Source: Rotaria sp. Silwood1
Taxonomy: Eukaryota; Rotifera; Eurotatoria; Philodinida; Philodinidae
Assembly (NCBI GenBank): GCA_905250075.1
Contig: CAJNOP010000055.1
Coordinates: forward strand, 963,918-1,027,917
Length of the DNA stretch: 64,000 nucleotides
Direction: 5' to 3'
Both the position numbers and the translations under genes were made by a program. The notes beneath the pieces were generated by a model. The model ran no database searches, was not told the origin of the DNA, and saw only the letters and a program-made list of their open reading frames with translations. Positions 13,001 to 23,942 of this stretch are shown one piece after another (positions within the stretch are counted from its first letter, which is position 1; each line of letters starts with the position of its first letter).

Positions 13001-16000
13001 GTTCGTAATGATGAGAAGCCGAGCTCGACCATTATCATCATTGTCCAGATTTTTTAACAAAAAATAGGATTGCATTGTTTTTTAAAAACAAACAAACAAT
13101 CAATCATTTTATTCAATTGATTCATAAAATCTCTAAAAACAACAGTTTTTATGTAGTGAAAGTGTTTTATCTTGAATCCACAAATATGAGGTAATCGATG
13201 AATGACTATCGCGGAAAGTTATTTTCCCCGCTTTGAATTAATTTATTTGTTTACTGTTCTACTTTCTTTTAAGTGGTATCTGCAATTATTTTCAAATATT
13301 CTAAAATGCACTAATGTAGTATTCAAAGTCAATGATACACTTGTTATGAGGTCTTTTCTTATTAGGTAGCTCAACGGACATATCGAAGAAAATGTCATAT
13401 TTGATTGATGTTGAAAACGGCTAGAAGAAAGGTTAGATCGATAAAAAAAAGCTTCAATTAATATCTTTGAAAGTAATTGTTCAATACAAAACAAATTGAA
13501 ATTCAATTATACAATCTGCTCTCGTATTAACATACTCTGACTGATGATGCATTTTTTTCTAATTTTCAAAGCAATCTCATGTTAGATGGTTAATTTCGTG
13601 GAAAACATTGTTCAATCGAATTATGAACAAAAAACTGTAATGTGAAGATTTTCAAGATATGGCTCTTTTATGCCTAAGTTATCGGTAGTGAATCAGGATG
13701 GTTGACTAAGGATCTATCCACTCGTTTAAAAGTGACTAAACGTTTACATAATTGATTTTAAAAATGAACTAAGTATGCTACCGATTTTTCACAATGAAAC
13801 TGAGAGTGAAATATTCAAATTAGCTCAGTCTTCTTTAGGAAATACTTACTTTTCTAATAAAAATGAACTACGAAAACCTAAGCCTTTAACTACCAATTAG
13901 ACTATTGCTACTAACATAGATCTATATACTCTAAGGTCTTCTTTCAAACAATCATGACTATAGGTAAACAGGATTTTTCTGTTTTCAAAGGCGTCCTTGT
14001 AAATTATTCAATTTATACTCGACATGTCTAGTACTTTACTCAAATTAACATAGGTATTATTTTAGATATTCAAATGCTATGATGAATCTCAATATCCATT
14101 GATCATACCGATCATCGATTAATCTTTAGAACCTTACCAGTTCGATCAGTAGTTTGTCGTATTCAAGATCAAAATCTTCATCTAATTTGAAACGGGATTC
14201 TTCTCTAAATAGTTCATAATATAAATCTGTTGTTGTAACAGAATCTAGCCAATTTTTGTCTTGTTCTATCTGGTTTTGTGTTGATAAAATTGATATAATT
14301 TTCTTTTCAGACACTTGTGCTTGTTTGATTAGTGCCAAACATTGCTCATTTTTCGAATAATTCCGACTGAAATACACGAGAATTAAATCTGTTTTTTCAA
14401 AGTACAGTCTGGCATTCAAAGATAATTGGTTGGAATAATTGGTATGAACTAAATATCCCTCGGCAATTAAACGAGTAGCAAGACGATTTGATAAAATTTC
14501 ATCTTCGGGACAACTTAATATTAGAATGTTGTATGCATTCAGTACATCATCTAATGTTAATTGTGGGGATTGATGAAAGTTCATTGTTTCGATTTGTTTA
14601 TCTGTCTGCATTGGTACTAGTATTTTCTGTTTGATAATTTCGGACATGAATTCATGTCTCTGTTTCATTTCATTAACAGCAGATGCTGAACCAATCAAAT
14701 CTAATTGTTGTCTTGTGCTTTGTTCGTTGATGAGATAAATCCTTGGGAAAACGAATTTTTCAATACAATACTTATAGTAGACATTGATCATATGCTGATT
14801 CCAGATTTCTGAATCGAATGCATCATCAAGTTCGACAGTTGTAATCANNNNNNNNNNNNNNNNNNNNNNNNNNNNNNNNNNNNNNNNNNNNNNNNNNNNN
14901 NNNNNNNNNNNNNNNNNNNNNNNNNNNNNNNNNNNNNNNNNNNNNNNATCATCGGAGCTTAGACATAAACTGTTCGTGTATATTTATAAACAGTGATGGT
15001 AGAAATCACATGTTATACATTTAGAGAACTGTACTTTCTCTGTACAATGCAGCATGTTGATATTGTCAATACAATGCGATAAATCGATTGCCGATAGATA
15101 TTTACACATTGAATACATACTTGATATTGGATAATAGAATTGCTCGTAGTCATTCGTCTCAGCTCGTAGTGATAAAATGGTTTGCGTAAATAGATCATAC
15201 ATTTCGGATTGTTTTTCATCGAAAATAAATAAAATTGTCCAATCACGATTGGAAAATTCCTTCGTTTCAAGTTGAAATTTCAATGCGTGAATGATCTTCT
15301 CAGCTAGTTGTTTTTTGTTCGAATAATTTTCCCATTCAGCTGTAGAAACTGCAATTATTTTCATATCGGTCGAACATAGAGTTACGATCTGCGTTAAACA
15401 AATTGAAACAAATTCTTTTATTGACTCTTCAAGAATGATTTCCGTCTCATCACTATCAAGTTTTATTGAAGGGGGTGTCCATGGAATAAATAAAACTTTT
15501 CTACCACTATCCGTTTCAGAATAAAAATTGCCGCAATCAGGTTCTATTTGCTCTTTGACAGCATCTGTCATCGTTGAAATAATAGTAATGTCTACCTAGA
15601 ACAACAGCGATAAAACATAATAAACAAAATGGTTTTTGAAAGGACTGACTGGTGGTATTATTAAATCTTTTGTTTTAAGAATTTCTATTCCACCAGTTGA
15701 TATTGATAGTCTGTTCAACATCTGTACTGAAACAATAAACCGATTTGATTCGTCAATAATGAATGTTGACGTCGATTTTATTGTAGATGTTATCCTAGTT
15801 TTAGGCAGTTTGACGAGTTCGTTGTTAGTTTGAACGTTGATTCTATCAATTTGACAATTATACTTTCGAGCAATTTGTTCTATTTTCAAATGTTCATTTG
15901 CTGTCATCGTACAAGCATTTTCAAGACATTGAAAACTAATGGTTGCTGTTTGAAAAACCAAAGCATTAATCAATTGTTTGATTTTTGATGACAAATATTG

Positions 16001-19000
16001 TGGTGCATGAAACAAATTTTCACGTATTTGGATTTTCACATTGTCATCTTTATATTCCAATTCAATATTTTTCAATTGATGAACATAATTGTCCAATAAA
16101 TATTCACGCTAAAATAAAAATAATAATCAGTATAACAGGGAATGACTATGATGCTAAAGAAGAGACAAAAATACGCTTGGAATAGACAGTAAATCAGAGA
16201 AACTTTCGAAGAATATTTTCATCCGTTTGGTGTAGATGATAGTGGTGCACGTCAAATTAATAAACTTTACCGGATCTTTGAAGAGTTATTTCCATATTAA
16301 GGAGAGACTTCATTGTCTCTTTATGAACTGCTCTGATTTTTTACTGTCTGAGAATTCATGGCAATCTTTGAATGACGTCTGTAGAATTGTATTCCTTTCT
16401 CGTTCAACTTTCTTAGAGAATGGTCAAAGTCTTTTCTGCAAACTTATTAACATAGTTCTTGTAAAAGCTAAAACGTGAAGTGCACTAAAATCATCACATT
16501 CAATACTAGATAATAGTCAGAATTGAATTTATTCAGTGTCCTTTTTTGTGTCTGTTCTTTTTCAGCTGTTATGATGTTTTTTCTGATAATTTACTTTTCT
16601 TCATTTTAGTATATTTTTTTGTTGGTCGTCGCTTGTTCATATATGATACTAACATCGGTTGTCTGGTCACTTTATTACAACACACAATCATAAGTTACAT
16701 TTTAATGTTCTCTAAAACTGAAACAACGTTACTACTAGTCATCATTGAAAAATTTGTCTTTATTCAACCGTACCTCGAATTTTTGGATGGCCGGCTCTAT
16801 AAAGAATAGACTTGATACAAATCAATATTTGAAAACAATAATGATAAAAACAGTAACCAAGAAATATTATTCGATAGATGTTCATGAATATAAAGAAAGA
16901 GATCGACTGCATGCCTTTTCATGAATAGCTTTATTTTATATCAGAACTTTTTTTAAACCTAAACAGCCATAAGATATTATGCTAAAACCGTATAAGATAG
17001 ACGATGCGAGAATACCTAGGAAAGTTTCTTCGAAGCACAGTTGCTTACTTGCTACAGAAAATTAAAGATTTTAAATAACTACTAGCAATGCTGAGATGCA
17101 CTACACAAAACAGAGTCGATTCTATTTTCAAACAACTATCGAAAATATGCTCTAGAAATTGAGCACCATTTTCTGAAATTTGGTTTTCAATCTTGCTCAA
17201 CACAAAAAAAATCCAAACTGATCCCACGCAATCTATTATAGACCTATCAACTCGGTTTTTGATTATTGTCTTTCATTTCATCCTTCTTGATAAACTCTCT
17301 ACAAAAGTTAGTACATAAGCGCATAATAGTCTTACTTGTGTAGAATCAAGTTCGATGTTGATCGTTTTCATCTCATGTTTGTGTAACAAACGCAACAATT
17401 GTTTACTTGCATTGTTTACCATACTTTTCTGTCCGAAGAAACTAATTTTTAATTCTGTTTGTAATGGATATTCACAATAAATAATAGCCAAAGTTTGCAA
17501 TTGTTGTTGTTGCTTTTTTTTATCATTGATAAATTGATTCAGTTCTTTGCGAAAATTTGTCTGAATACTATTGAAATTGTGTATAACTTTATCTTGTGCA
17601 TAGGCTATTTCGTTATTGATTGTGCTATCAATGCACTTTTCTGATACATGAAACGTGTAGCTTGGACTAAAATAATGAATGACATAATATCCAGATAATA
17701 TATTTGTCTTTTCCCAAACAGTAAATACTCCTTTATTATCAAAAATCTTCTGTATAACATCAATGGCCGAATCCGAGTAAATTTTCTTCGACCAATAAAT
17801 CACTAAATAAAAATTACAATGAGTTAATTATAATGATAGGATAGCTTCTGTGATTGGACGTCTTTGGTTGCTTAGTCAAGAATAAGAAGGTCTTCTCCTC
17901 GTTCACAGCTAGTATACCAACATCCACATTTTCTCTGCGTCTTACTATCGAAAAAGTTATAGACATAGCAAAATTGTTTAATCGCTAGACATCATTTATC
18001 TAAACTGAATTATTATTCAATATTTCTCAGTTGTTTAGCCAAATATTTTGTAGAGATAACTTTCGAAAAAGCAAAACTTACATTAGAAACTATGCAATGA
18101 GGATCGTTGAAAATAGTTAAATCCTACATAGGTTCGACCACGTTCTATATCAACAAGTAATAGTTATCTGTTGAGAAAAAAACTAATTCACCCGGAGTTA
18201 GAAAAATATCAAGAAATCAAACTCAATCAATCTTAAATTATTGGATTTCATGTATCTCTGTACTCGTTAACACTTTTCTGGCATATCTATATACTTACTT
18301 GACAAAGAGAAGTTCATATAAGAACATGCAGCTTTGATCTTGCTACGGCAGTGAGACTATTTCTTTCTCGCATGATGCGGAACATCTTTGAGATCACTGA
18401 AAAAACTTCAATCGAGTAGTCGTTGCAAATTTTTTTGATGTTTCACAATTGGCAACGCCATATCGTATAATTCTGTCCTATGCTGGAAGGTTCTTCGTCA
18501 TCAAATAATAGTTTTCAATTTTATAAGCAGCCTAGCAAACATAGATGCAGCAAAAAAGTAACTGTTTTAGTCAGCTGGATATAGTAAGTTGTATTCAATT
18601 TAGAAATAAAAGTGAACATTTCTTAAATTTAGTATGGTCTCAAAATGTATTTTTTTAGCTAAATTCCATCACAATGGATTACGATATCCGTCAGATTCCA
18701 TACGGAGTAATGACAGATTTCAAACAAAAATAAAGAGGCAAAAGTTATTCGGGACAAACAAAATTATCTAATATTAACAAAAATATTCACTAAAATCACT
18801 CGATTTCCAGCATATTTCTCTACAAATGTTGGTGATTTTCTTTATAACATGACTTCCTATACACTTGCATGTTCTTTAAGCTTAAGTACACGACAATAAA
18901 AGCTCGACCTCGAAAACTTCTGTAACTCTCAATACTCAATATTGTCTTTTAAAATAAGCAGTAGCACAACATGCGAACTAAATATCCGTTACAACGAGAG

Positions 19001-19647
19001 TAGAAACACGTAAATGGACCTTATTTATCACCTATACAGTGAATGCAATGCAAAGAATGTAAAAAAGCTTTGAATAGAAAGTTAAGAGCTTATCAAATCG
19101 AAAACAAACAACTTTTTCTATTAAGAAAAGTAGCTTATTTTGTTAAAAGTTATTTTTAGTGTTCATGATTCTGTTCTTTAAGAAGTTACAGTAGTTTCTT
19201 AGACTCTAAATGTAAAATGGCATTTAGCAGAATGAATTATTCTTTATTTCTAGACATGGTTTTACATGATGGGCCTAGAAAGCTTGTAGACTTATTAAAA
19301 ATTAGAATATATATGATCTCAAACTTTTGTAATTATAATACCTAACCTTTTTTATCTGTAATTTCATTATTGTAAACTTTGGTTTGTACCATTTCAAATA
19401 AAGCTTTTATATGATCACGAGCATGCTTTACAGCTATTTTGGCACCAGATAATTCTATGGGTATCCCGATTTCGTCATCGACTTCGACTTCATATGATAT
19501 CCGACATTGAACAGTGTACTCTCTCCATAAATATTCTTGTAGACTTGAACAGAATAATGGATTTTTAAAAAATTTCACATTGAAATTTGATGCTTTCATA
19601 TGAAAAACATCAGCGTGTGATTCTGGTTTATGGGTTGCATGATGCAT
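10096..19647 (-). CDS. Gene A: KH-like/macro-like/TIR-like protein, paralogue of gene B (contains assembly gap)
   Basis: Seven exons on the minus strand: 19647-19347, 17802-17336, 16108-15650, 15595-15121, one starting inside the N gap and ending at 14138, 11774-11297 and 10934-10096. Intron phases are 1, 0, 0, 1, 0, 1, identical to gene B. Exon 1 matches the gene B segment VQFFKN (here VKFFKN). Exons 3-4 give a macro-like domain (GGIEILK, VDITII, VLFIPW). Exon 5 carries a KH-like piece (NVYYKYC, GSASAVNEMKQRH) and a TIR-like fold (AYNILILSCPEDE, LIAEGYLVH, TDLILVYFSRNY). The last exons are a low-complexity and coiled tail, with MTVEQR and PPFTPTGDFNDAP matching gene B. The TIR position after Cys that is usually Glu is Leu (codon 14332-14330). 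No SAM exon was found upstream, so the start at 19647 is provisional. Intron 3 (15649-15596) is only 54 bp and uses a GTCAGT donor. It may be a diverged family member or a regulatory version without enzyme activity. Confidence 0.65.
11775..14137 (-). other. Intron 5 of gene A, expanded (2363 bp)
   Basis: The matching intron in gene B is 330 bp, so about 2 kb was gained here or lost there. The interior is AT-rich with only short frames; an 87-codon minus frame at 13243-13506 has no motif. I found no clear terminal repeats, so the nature of the extra sequence is unknown. Confidence 0.55.
14848..14947. other. Assembly gap of 100 N
   Basis: A run of exactly 100 N lies at the 5' part of gene A exon 5 and the adjoining intron. 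Gene B suggests that about 35 codons and much of a long intron (1372 bp in gene B) could be missing, so the true gap may be larger than 100 bp. Confidence 0.95.
16109..17335 (-). other. Intron 2 of gene A (1227 bp)
   Basis: Phase 0, donor ACACAA/GTAAGA, acceptor TTTTAG. The gene B counterpart is 1359 bp. Open frames inside (for example 16236-16478 and 16546-16809 plus) have no motif and are not conserved in gene B. Confidence 0.6.
17803..19346 (-). other. Intron 1 of gene A (1544 bp)
   Basis: Phase 1, donor AAAG/GTTAGG, acceptor TATTTAG. The gene B counterpart is 1543 bp, almost the same length, but I could not see clear sequence similarity between the two by eye. Confidence 0.6.
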
Positions 19648-21124
19648 GTTGGTAGATAAAGCAAATAATTATTCAAAGTAACTAAAAAAATAGAAATAAA
19701 TACTGTTTTTTTCTTCAAGTAGTTCCTTTTAATCATCGTGCGCTTATTCTCACACAATTCTGGGTATGTAAAACACACCGAAAAATGAACTGAAGAATCA
19801 GTTTTACTGGGATAATAAAAACATTACGATCAATGTGAACGCTTGATTTTCTATATCAATATTGTCATTCACTATTGGTATGATATAACTATCAACAGCA
19901 ATAGTGGAAAGAAATAACTATGAAGTATTTGATGGTGTCAACAACAGACAAAGACGATAGTTACACTTCAAAAGTATGCATTATCGCTATAGAAAGAGAA
20001 GTTTTTCTGAAGCACTGATCAATACATAGTCAAAAAGCACCGTGCTTCCTAGTCAGCTTGACAATCCTAAAGATCGTTTGTAAGCAGAAAAAGATAGTCC
20101 TTTTTCAGGTGCACTGGTAGGAATGTTTGAGGATAAGTAGATAAATGTGGTGGGTGAAGAGAAGAACCTTACCTTCACCTACCTCGTCATCAAGAATGTA
20201 TTCATTCATCTCTTGAATGTTCCACACACATTTTAGTATTGCCAAGGGTTTCACGAAAAAATCTAGCTACACCCGAAAATCAAGAACTAAATCTCATTTT
20301 GAAAAAAAGTGGCAACTGAGAAATGAGACTCGTTATAACATAAGGTGACAATAGCTGATTGATGGACAATAAATAAACGAAAAATTGTGATTGATCAGAA
20401 GATAATTAGAAAATAAACTTGATTAATGAAAAATATCCGAATGAAAAAGTGCGATAAGTTAAGAAAAATTGCAAAAAAAATCATTAGAATAGGAAACTTC
20501 AGAATTAGAAATTCAAACAATACCATTAGAGGAAGTCATGTGAGTCATCCGAAAAAAATATTAAAAGAGTCTCATAGGCGTAACATGCTGATGATAAACT
20601 GCTTTGTCGAACAGGAAATACTTCAGAAAATCGCATTGATCATAAAGCCGACAATAAGACGGATATGACTGAGAAAAGACCTCGCTGTTTCATGAAGACT
20701 AAAAGCGGCACATAATCAATAGCCTCATAATTATAAGAATAGTTTGATCAAGTAGTTTACTAGTAAGAATGAATTCTAAATTAGTCTAGTTAAGCAGTCA
20801 TTGAAAGGTTCGAGTAATCACGATAAGAGTTGAGCAACCACTATATATTGCATATTTAGATATGTGAGTTTCGATCTTAATCAGTTGTATCATAAAATTA
20901 GAATAGCAAAGACTGATATCCTCGATTTCTGTGAGTTCCTACACGAACAGCTAATTAAGCAATAGTATTATAACTGAAATTAGTGAGATCTAGAAGTCGT
21001 TGAATGAAAGTAAGTCGTTCCATGACTCACAGATCATCATGACTCCAGTAGCATTAATGATGTTCGATTAGCTGTTCATGTAACCCATTGATGTTTTATG
21101 CCTACGAGAGTTTGTTTCGTATTT
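19648..21124. other. Spacer upstream of gene A, no defined gene
   Basis: The promoter of gene A should be here. A lysine/arginine-rich 80-codon plus frame at 20426-20668 has no domain and no partner in the right arm. I searched the minus strand for SAM-domain codons like those of gene B exons 1-2 and did not see them. Confidence 0.45.
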
Positions 21125-21129
21125 TCTAG

Positions 21130-21214
21130 GACGAAATGTTACAAAGCAGAGATAGACTTCGGAATGAAAACTTAGCATTTCGAAGTGAGCTCAAAATTGA
21201 TTCTCCTCTAGATG
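21130..21214 (+). CDS. Candidate 85-nt internal exon in left arm of central inverted repeat
   Basis: It is bounded by an acceptor (TATTTTCTAG) and a donor (GATG/GTTAGT). Only one frame is open: 28 codons, with the core DRLRNENLAFRSELKIDSP, charged and coiled-coil-like. The right arm has a segment of the same length at mirrored splice sites. Most differences between the two are conservative in this frame (D/E, R/K, E/Q, K/R), which favours coding. The rest of the gene, if any, is not identified. Confidence 0.35.
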
Positions 21215-22405
21215 GTTAGTATATGCTCAACAGAAAGAGTTCCCTAACAAAAATATTCAAATGTAAGCTTTACCTCTATACTGCAAGCAGATGTTCTATT
21301 ATGAATCACTGATATTGCCTTCTGTTGTGTAAGTCAATTCTGTTTTGATGTCCTTTGAGTACCGTATTTTTCTGCTTTTCACTTTCGCGTTAAACGCAAG
21401 AAACATAAGAGAGAATATATTTTTTTCTCGCTTTTTGTCACTACACAATGACGATGCTTTAATGGTAAACATCGATTCTCTTCTCCTATTTCGGTTGCTT
21501 CTACATTAATTATATTGTGAATCATATGTAATAGTCACCTGATTGTTTACTTGTATAGTCAGATGTTTTTATCGTTCTTTTCTGTTGTAAATGTGGTCGA
21601 AAAACGCAGTGTAACATCATTAGTCACCAGAAAAAAACAACTTAATTTCTTGCTCATAGATGCAAATAATATTTCTCATCCTCTAGTAAAACATCAGAAC
21701 GAGCACAAAGAATAAGAATGAGTCATGATAGAAATAAATATTTTCATACTTCTCATTCATGTTACGTTTCTCCTGGTCCTATAAATTATTCTATTTTTCT
21801 TTCCTTTTTTATCACTACAGCAAAGATTGAAGCATCCACAAAGAAGAATAAATATATGTTATGGCAACATATATTTGACGTGGAAGGATTGAGTGAATAA
21901 TAACATTAGAAATATACTGACTGCATAAGTTTGACATTGTCTGAAATACACGGTGTTTCCTACCTCACAAAAGTCATCTGATAAATATGCAGATCAAACT
22001 AAATTACTTTTTTTGTTTCTATTCGTATTCCACTCTGCTATCGGACCACATTTATAAGAGAAAAGAACGATAAAAACACGTGACTAATATACATGATTCA
22101 CAATGTAATTAATGATGAAGTAAGCGAGATAGGCGAAGAGGATTGATGTTTACCATCAAATCATCGTCATCGTGTGACGACAAAAAATAAGAAAAAAAAT
22201 ATTCTCTCTTATGTTTTTTGCGTTCGACTGTGGATTGTAGAGCAGAATAAATACTCTACTTAACAGACATCAAAACAGAATTGACTTGCACAATAGAAGG
22301 CAATTTCGGTGATTCATTATAGAACATCTACTTTCAGTATAGAGGTAAAACTTACATTTGAATATTTTTTTATAAGGGAACGATTCTGGTTGAGCCTGTA
22401 TTCAC

Positions 22406-22490
22406 CATCAGCCGAAGAATCAATTCTGAGCTGGCTTCGAAATGCTAAGTTGTCATTTAGAAGTTTTTCTCCGTTTTGTAGCACTTTTTT
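22406..22490 (-). CDS. Candidate 85-nt internal exon in right arm of central inverted repeat
   Basis: It mirrors 21130-21214 on the other strand: acceptor GTACTATAG, donor GATG/GTGAAT, 85 nt, one open frame with core EKLLNDNLAFRSQLRIDSS. It points toward the centre, opposite to gene B. The antisense frame is also open here (22309-22644 plus) but is broken in the left arm, so the sense reading is preferred. Confidence 0.35.
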
Positions 22491-22495
22491 CTATA

Positions 22496-23942
22496 GTACC
22501 ACACTACCCACTATTAGAAGCACCGAGACAGATGTCTTGAATTCCTTCCTTATAAATTATTGTAGATGCATGCCTAATTCCAATGATTCTATATGTAATC
22601 TGAGTCTTATGAAGTTTTGTACAAATCCTGCAAATTTAACGTAGGGTTTCGAAATCCCATGGAGTTTCAATCAAGCTCACATTGGTCGCTATCAGTTTTA
22701 TGACGGAGCACCTTGAAAAGTTTTCGGGATTAAGCGTGACAAACTTCAAATTATTTATTGCTAGAAAGATTATTGAAGTTGAATATCAAACATAAAGTAT
22801 GTGTTTGCGCTAACATTTTCTCGAAGGTTCCTCCAATAAGGATAATATCTCGGTGATGTATATGATATTGTCACGAGATTGAGGATCGATATATAAATGA
22901 AAATAATAATCAAATTCTTTGCGTACTTCATCAGACTAGTTTTTATCATTCAAGGTAATCAGAAGAAACATGAGAAAGCATTTAATAGTGTTTTCTAGAG
23001 AAAAACCGGCAATTTCATTCGTGGAAATGCTTGTTATTTTTCTAATAAAGCAAGTATAGTAAAGCTGGCTGACAAGCGATATAAACAAAAAGAAGTATAT
23101 TCATACGTATTTGGTATTATTAATCTTTTCATACTTTTTAAGAACATACAGCAACTACATAAAAAAGATACACATGTAGATTAAGATGAACTCAACTCAG
23201 AATATAGATACAAAATGTTCTTTATTATGCCGTGTGCGACACTTTTGCAACATGAGAGTATCTTTTTGATGACCGGATTTGTTTGAACCAATCTGGCTTA
23301 TATAAAAGATATTCGTAAAGTTTTGTACAAGTGAAATACGTGTCTATACTTTTCTTTAATTTAGCGCAAGTTAGATCGTTTTTTATTTTACCATTAAGAA
23401 GAGAAGCCTACAACTGGTCACATCTGATTAATAAATACTTCCTCTGTTCGTCGTGGAAACTAAATTAATATTTTAATGCTAGAGCATTTTTCTTATTGAT
23501 TAAACATGTCGTTCTGAGTTGAGTTGAAGAAAAAAATAACAAAACGTAGAAAACAGTAGAAAATTTTGAAAAATAGTTCCTGGTATCTGGAGATTTTTTC
23601 ACCAGAAGAAAGGCTAAAAAACCACGATTCTTCTGGACAAATCAGAAGATATGGTAATGCAGCATACGACAAGCAAATTTTCAGCAGATATGTATTATAT
23701 GGATGAATTTTGAGTATTTCATTGTCTTTAACAAAAGTCTTATGAAAACCCACATCGATTGGTTATAGTGAATCTTTTCCATTTGAAATATATGAATAAT
23801 CTCAATAAGATGACATCTTTATTTTCATACTTGAAGCTATTGACTGTCATATACTTACTATATAGGAAAATAGATTGTATGTTTTGTGAAATATTTCAAT
23901 ATTAAAGATTAAGTACATTACTTCTGTCTTACCCTGTATTCG
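22496..23942. other. Spacer upstream of gene B
   Basis: No gene recognised. An 86-codon minus frame at 23493-23753 has no motif. The gene B promoter should lie within it; the in-frame stop just upstream of the ATG at 23943 supports that start. Confidence 0.45.

Larger units (their letters stand above)
21125..22495. repeat. Central inverted repeat with arms of about 500 bp and a 360-bp spacer
   Basis: The left arm (about 21125-21640) and the reverse complement of the right arm (about 22000-22495) are collinear and look about 80 percent identical by eye. Shared blocks include ACTTAGCATTTCGAAG, AATATTCAAATGTAAG, TTTACCTCTATACTG, AAGTCAATTCTGTTTTGATGTC and ATAAGAGAGAATAT. This is much better conserved than the flanking genes A and B, whose proteins are far more diverged. 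It could be the palindrome centre kept alike by gene conversion or selection, or a younger and independent inverted duplication. Each arm contains one matching 85-nt exon-like segment. Confidence 0.8.

Noticed and set aside
20426..20668. 80-codon Lys/Arg-rich frame
   Set aside because: Compositional product of A-rich DNA; no partner in the right arm, no domain, no splice support.
22309..22644. 111-codon plus-strand frame over the right arm of the central repeat
   Set aside because: The mirrored left-arm frame is interrupted by a stop and the differences are less conservative than in the opposite-strand 85-nt exon reading.
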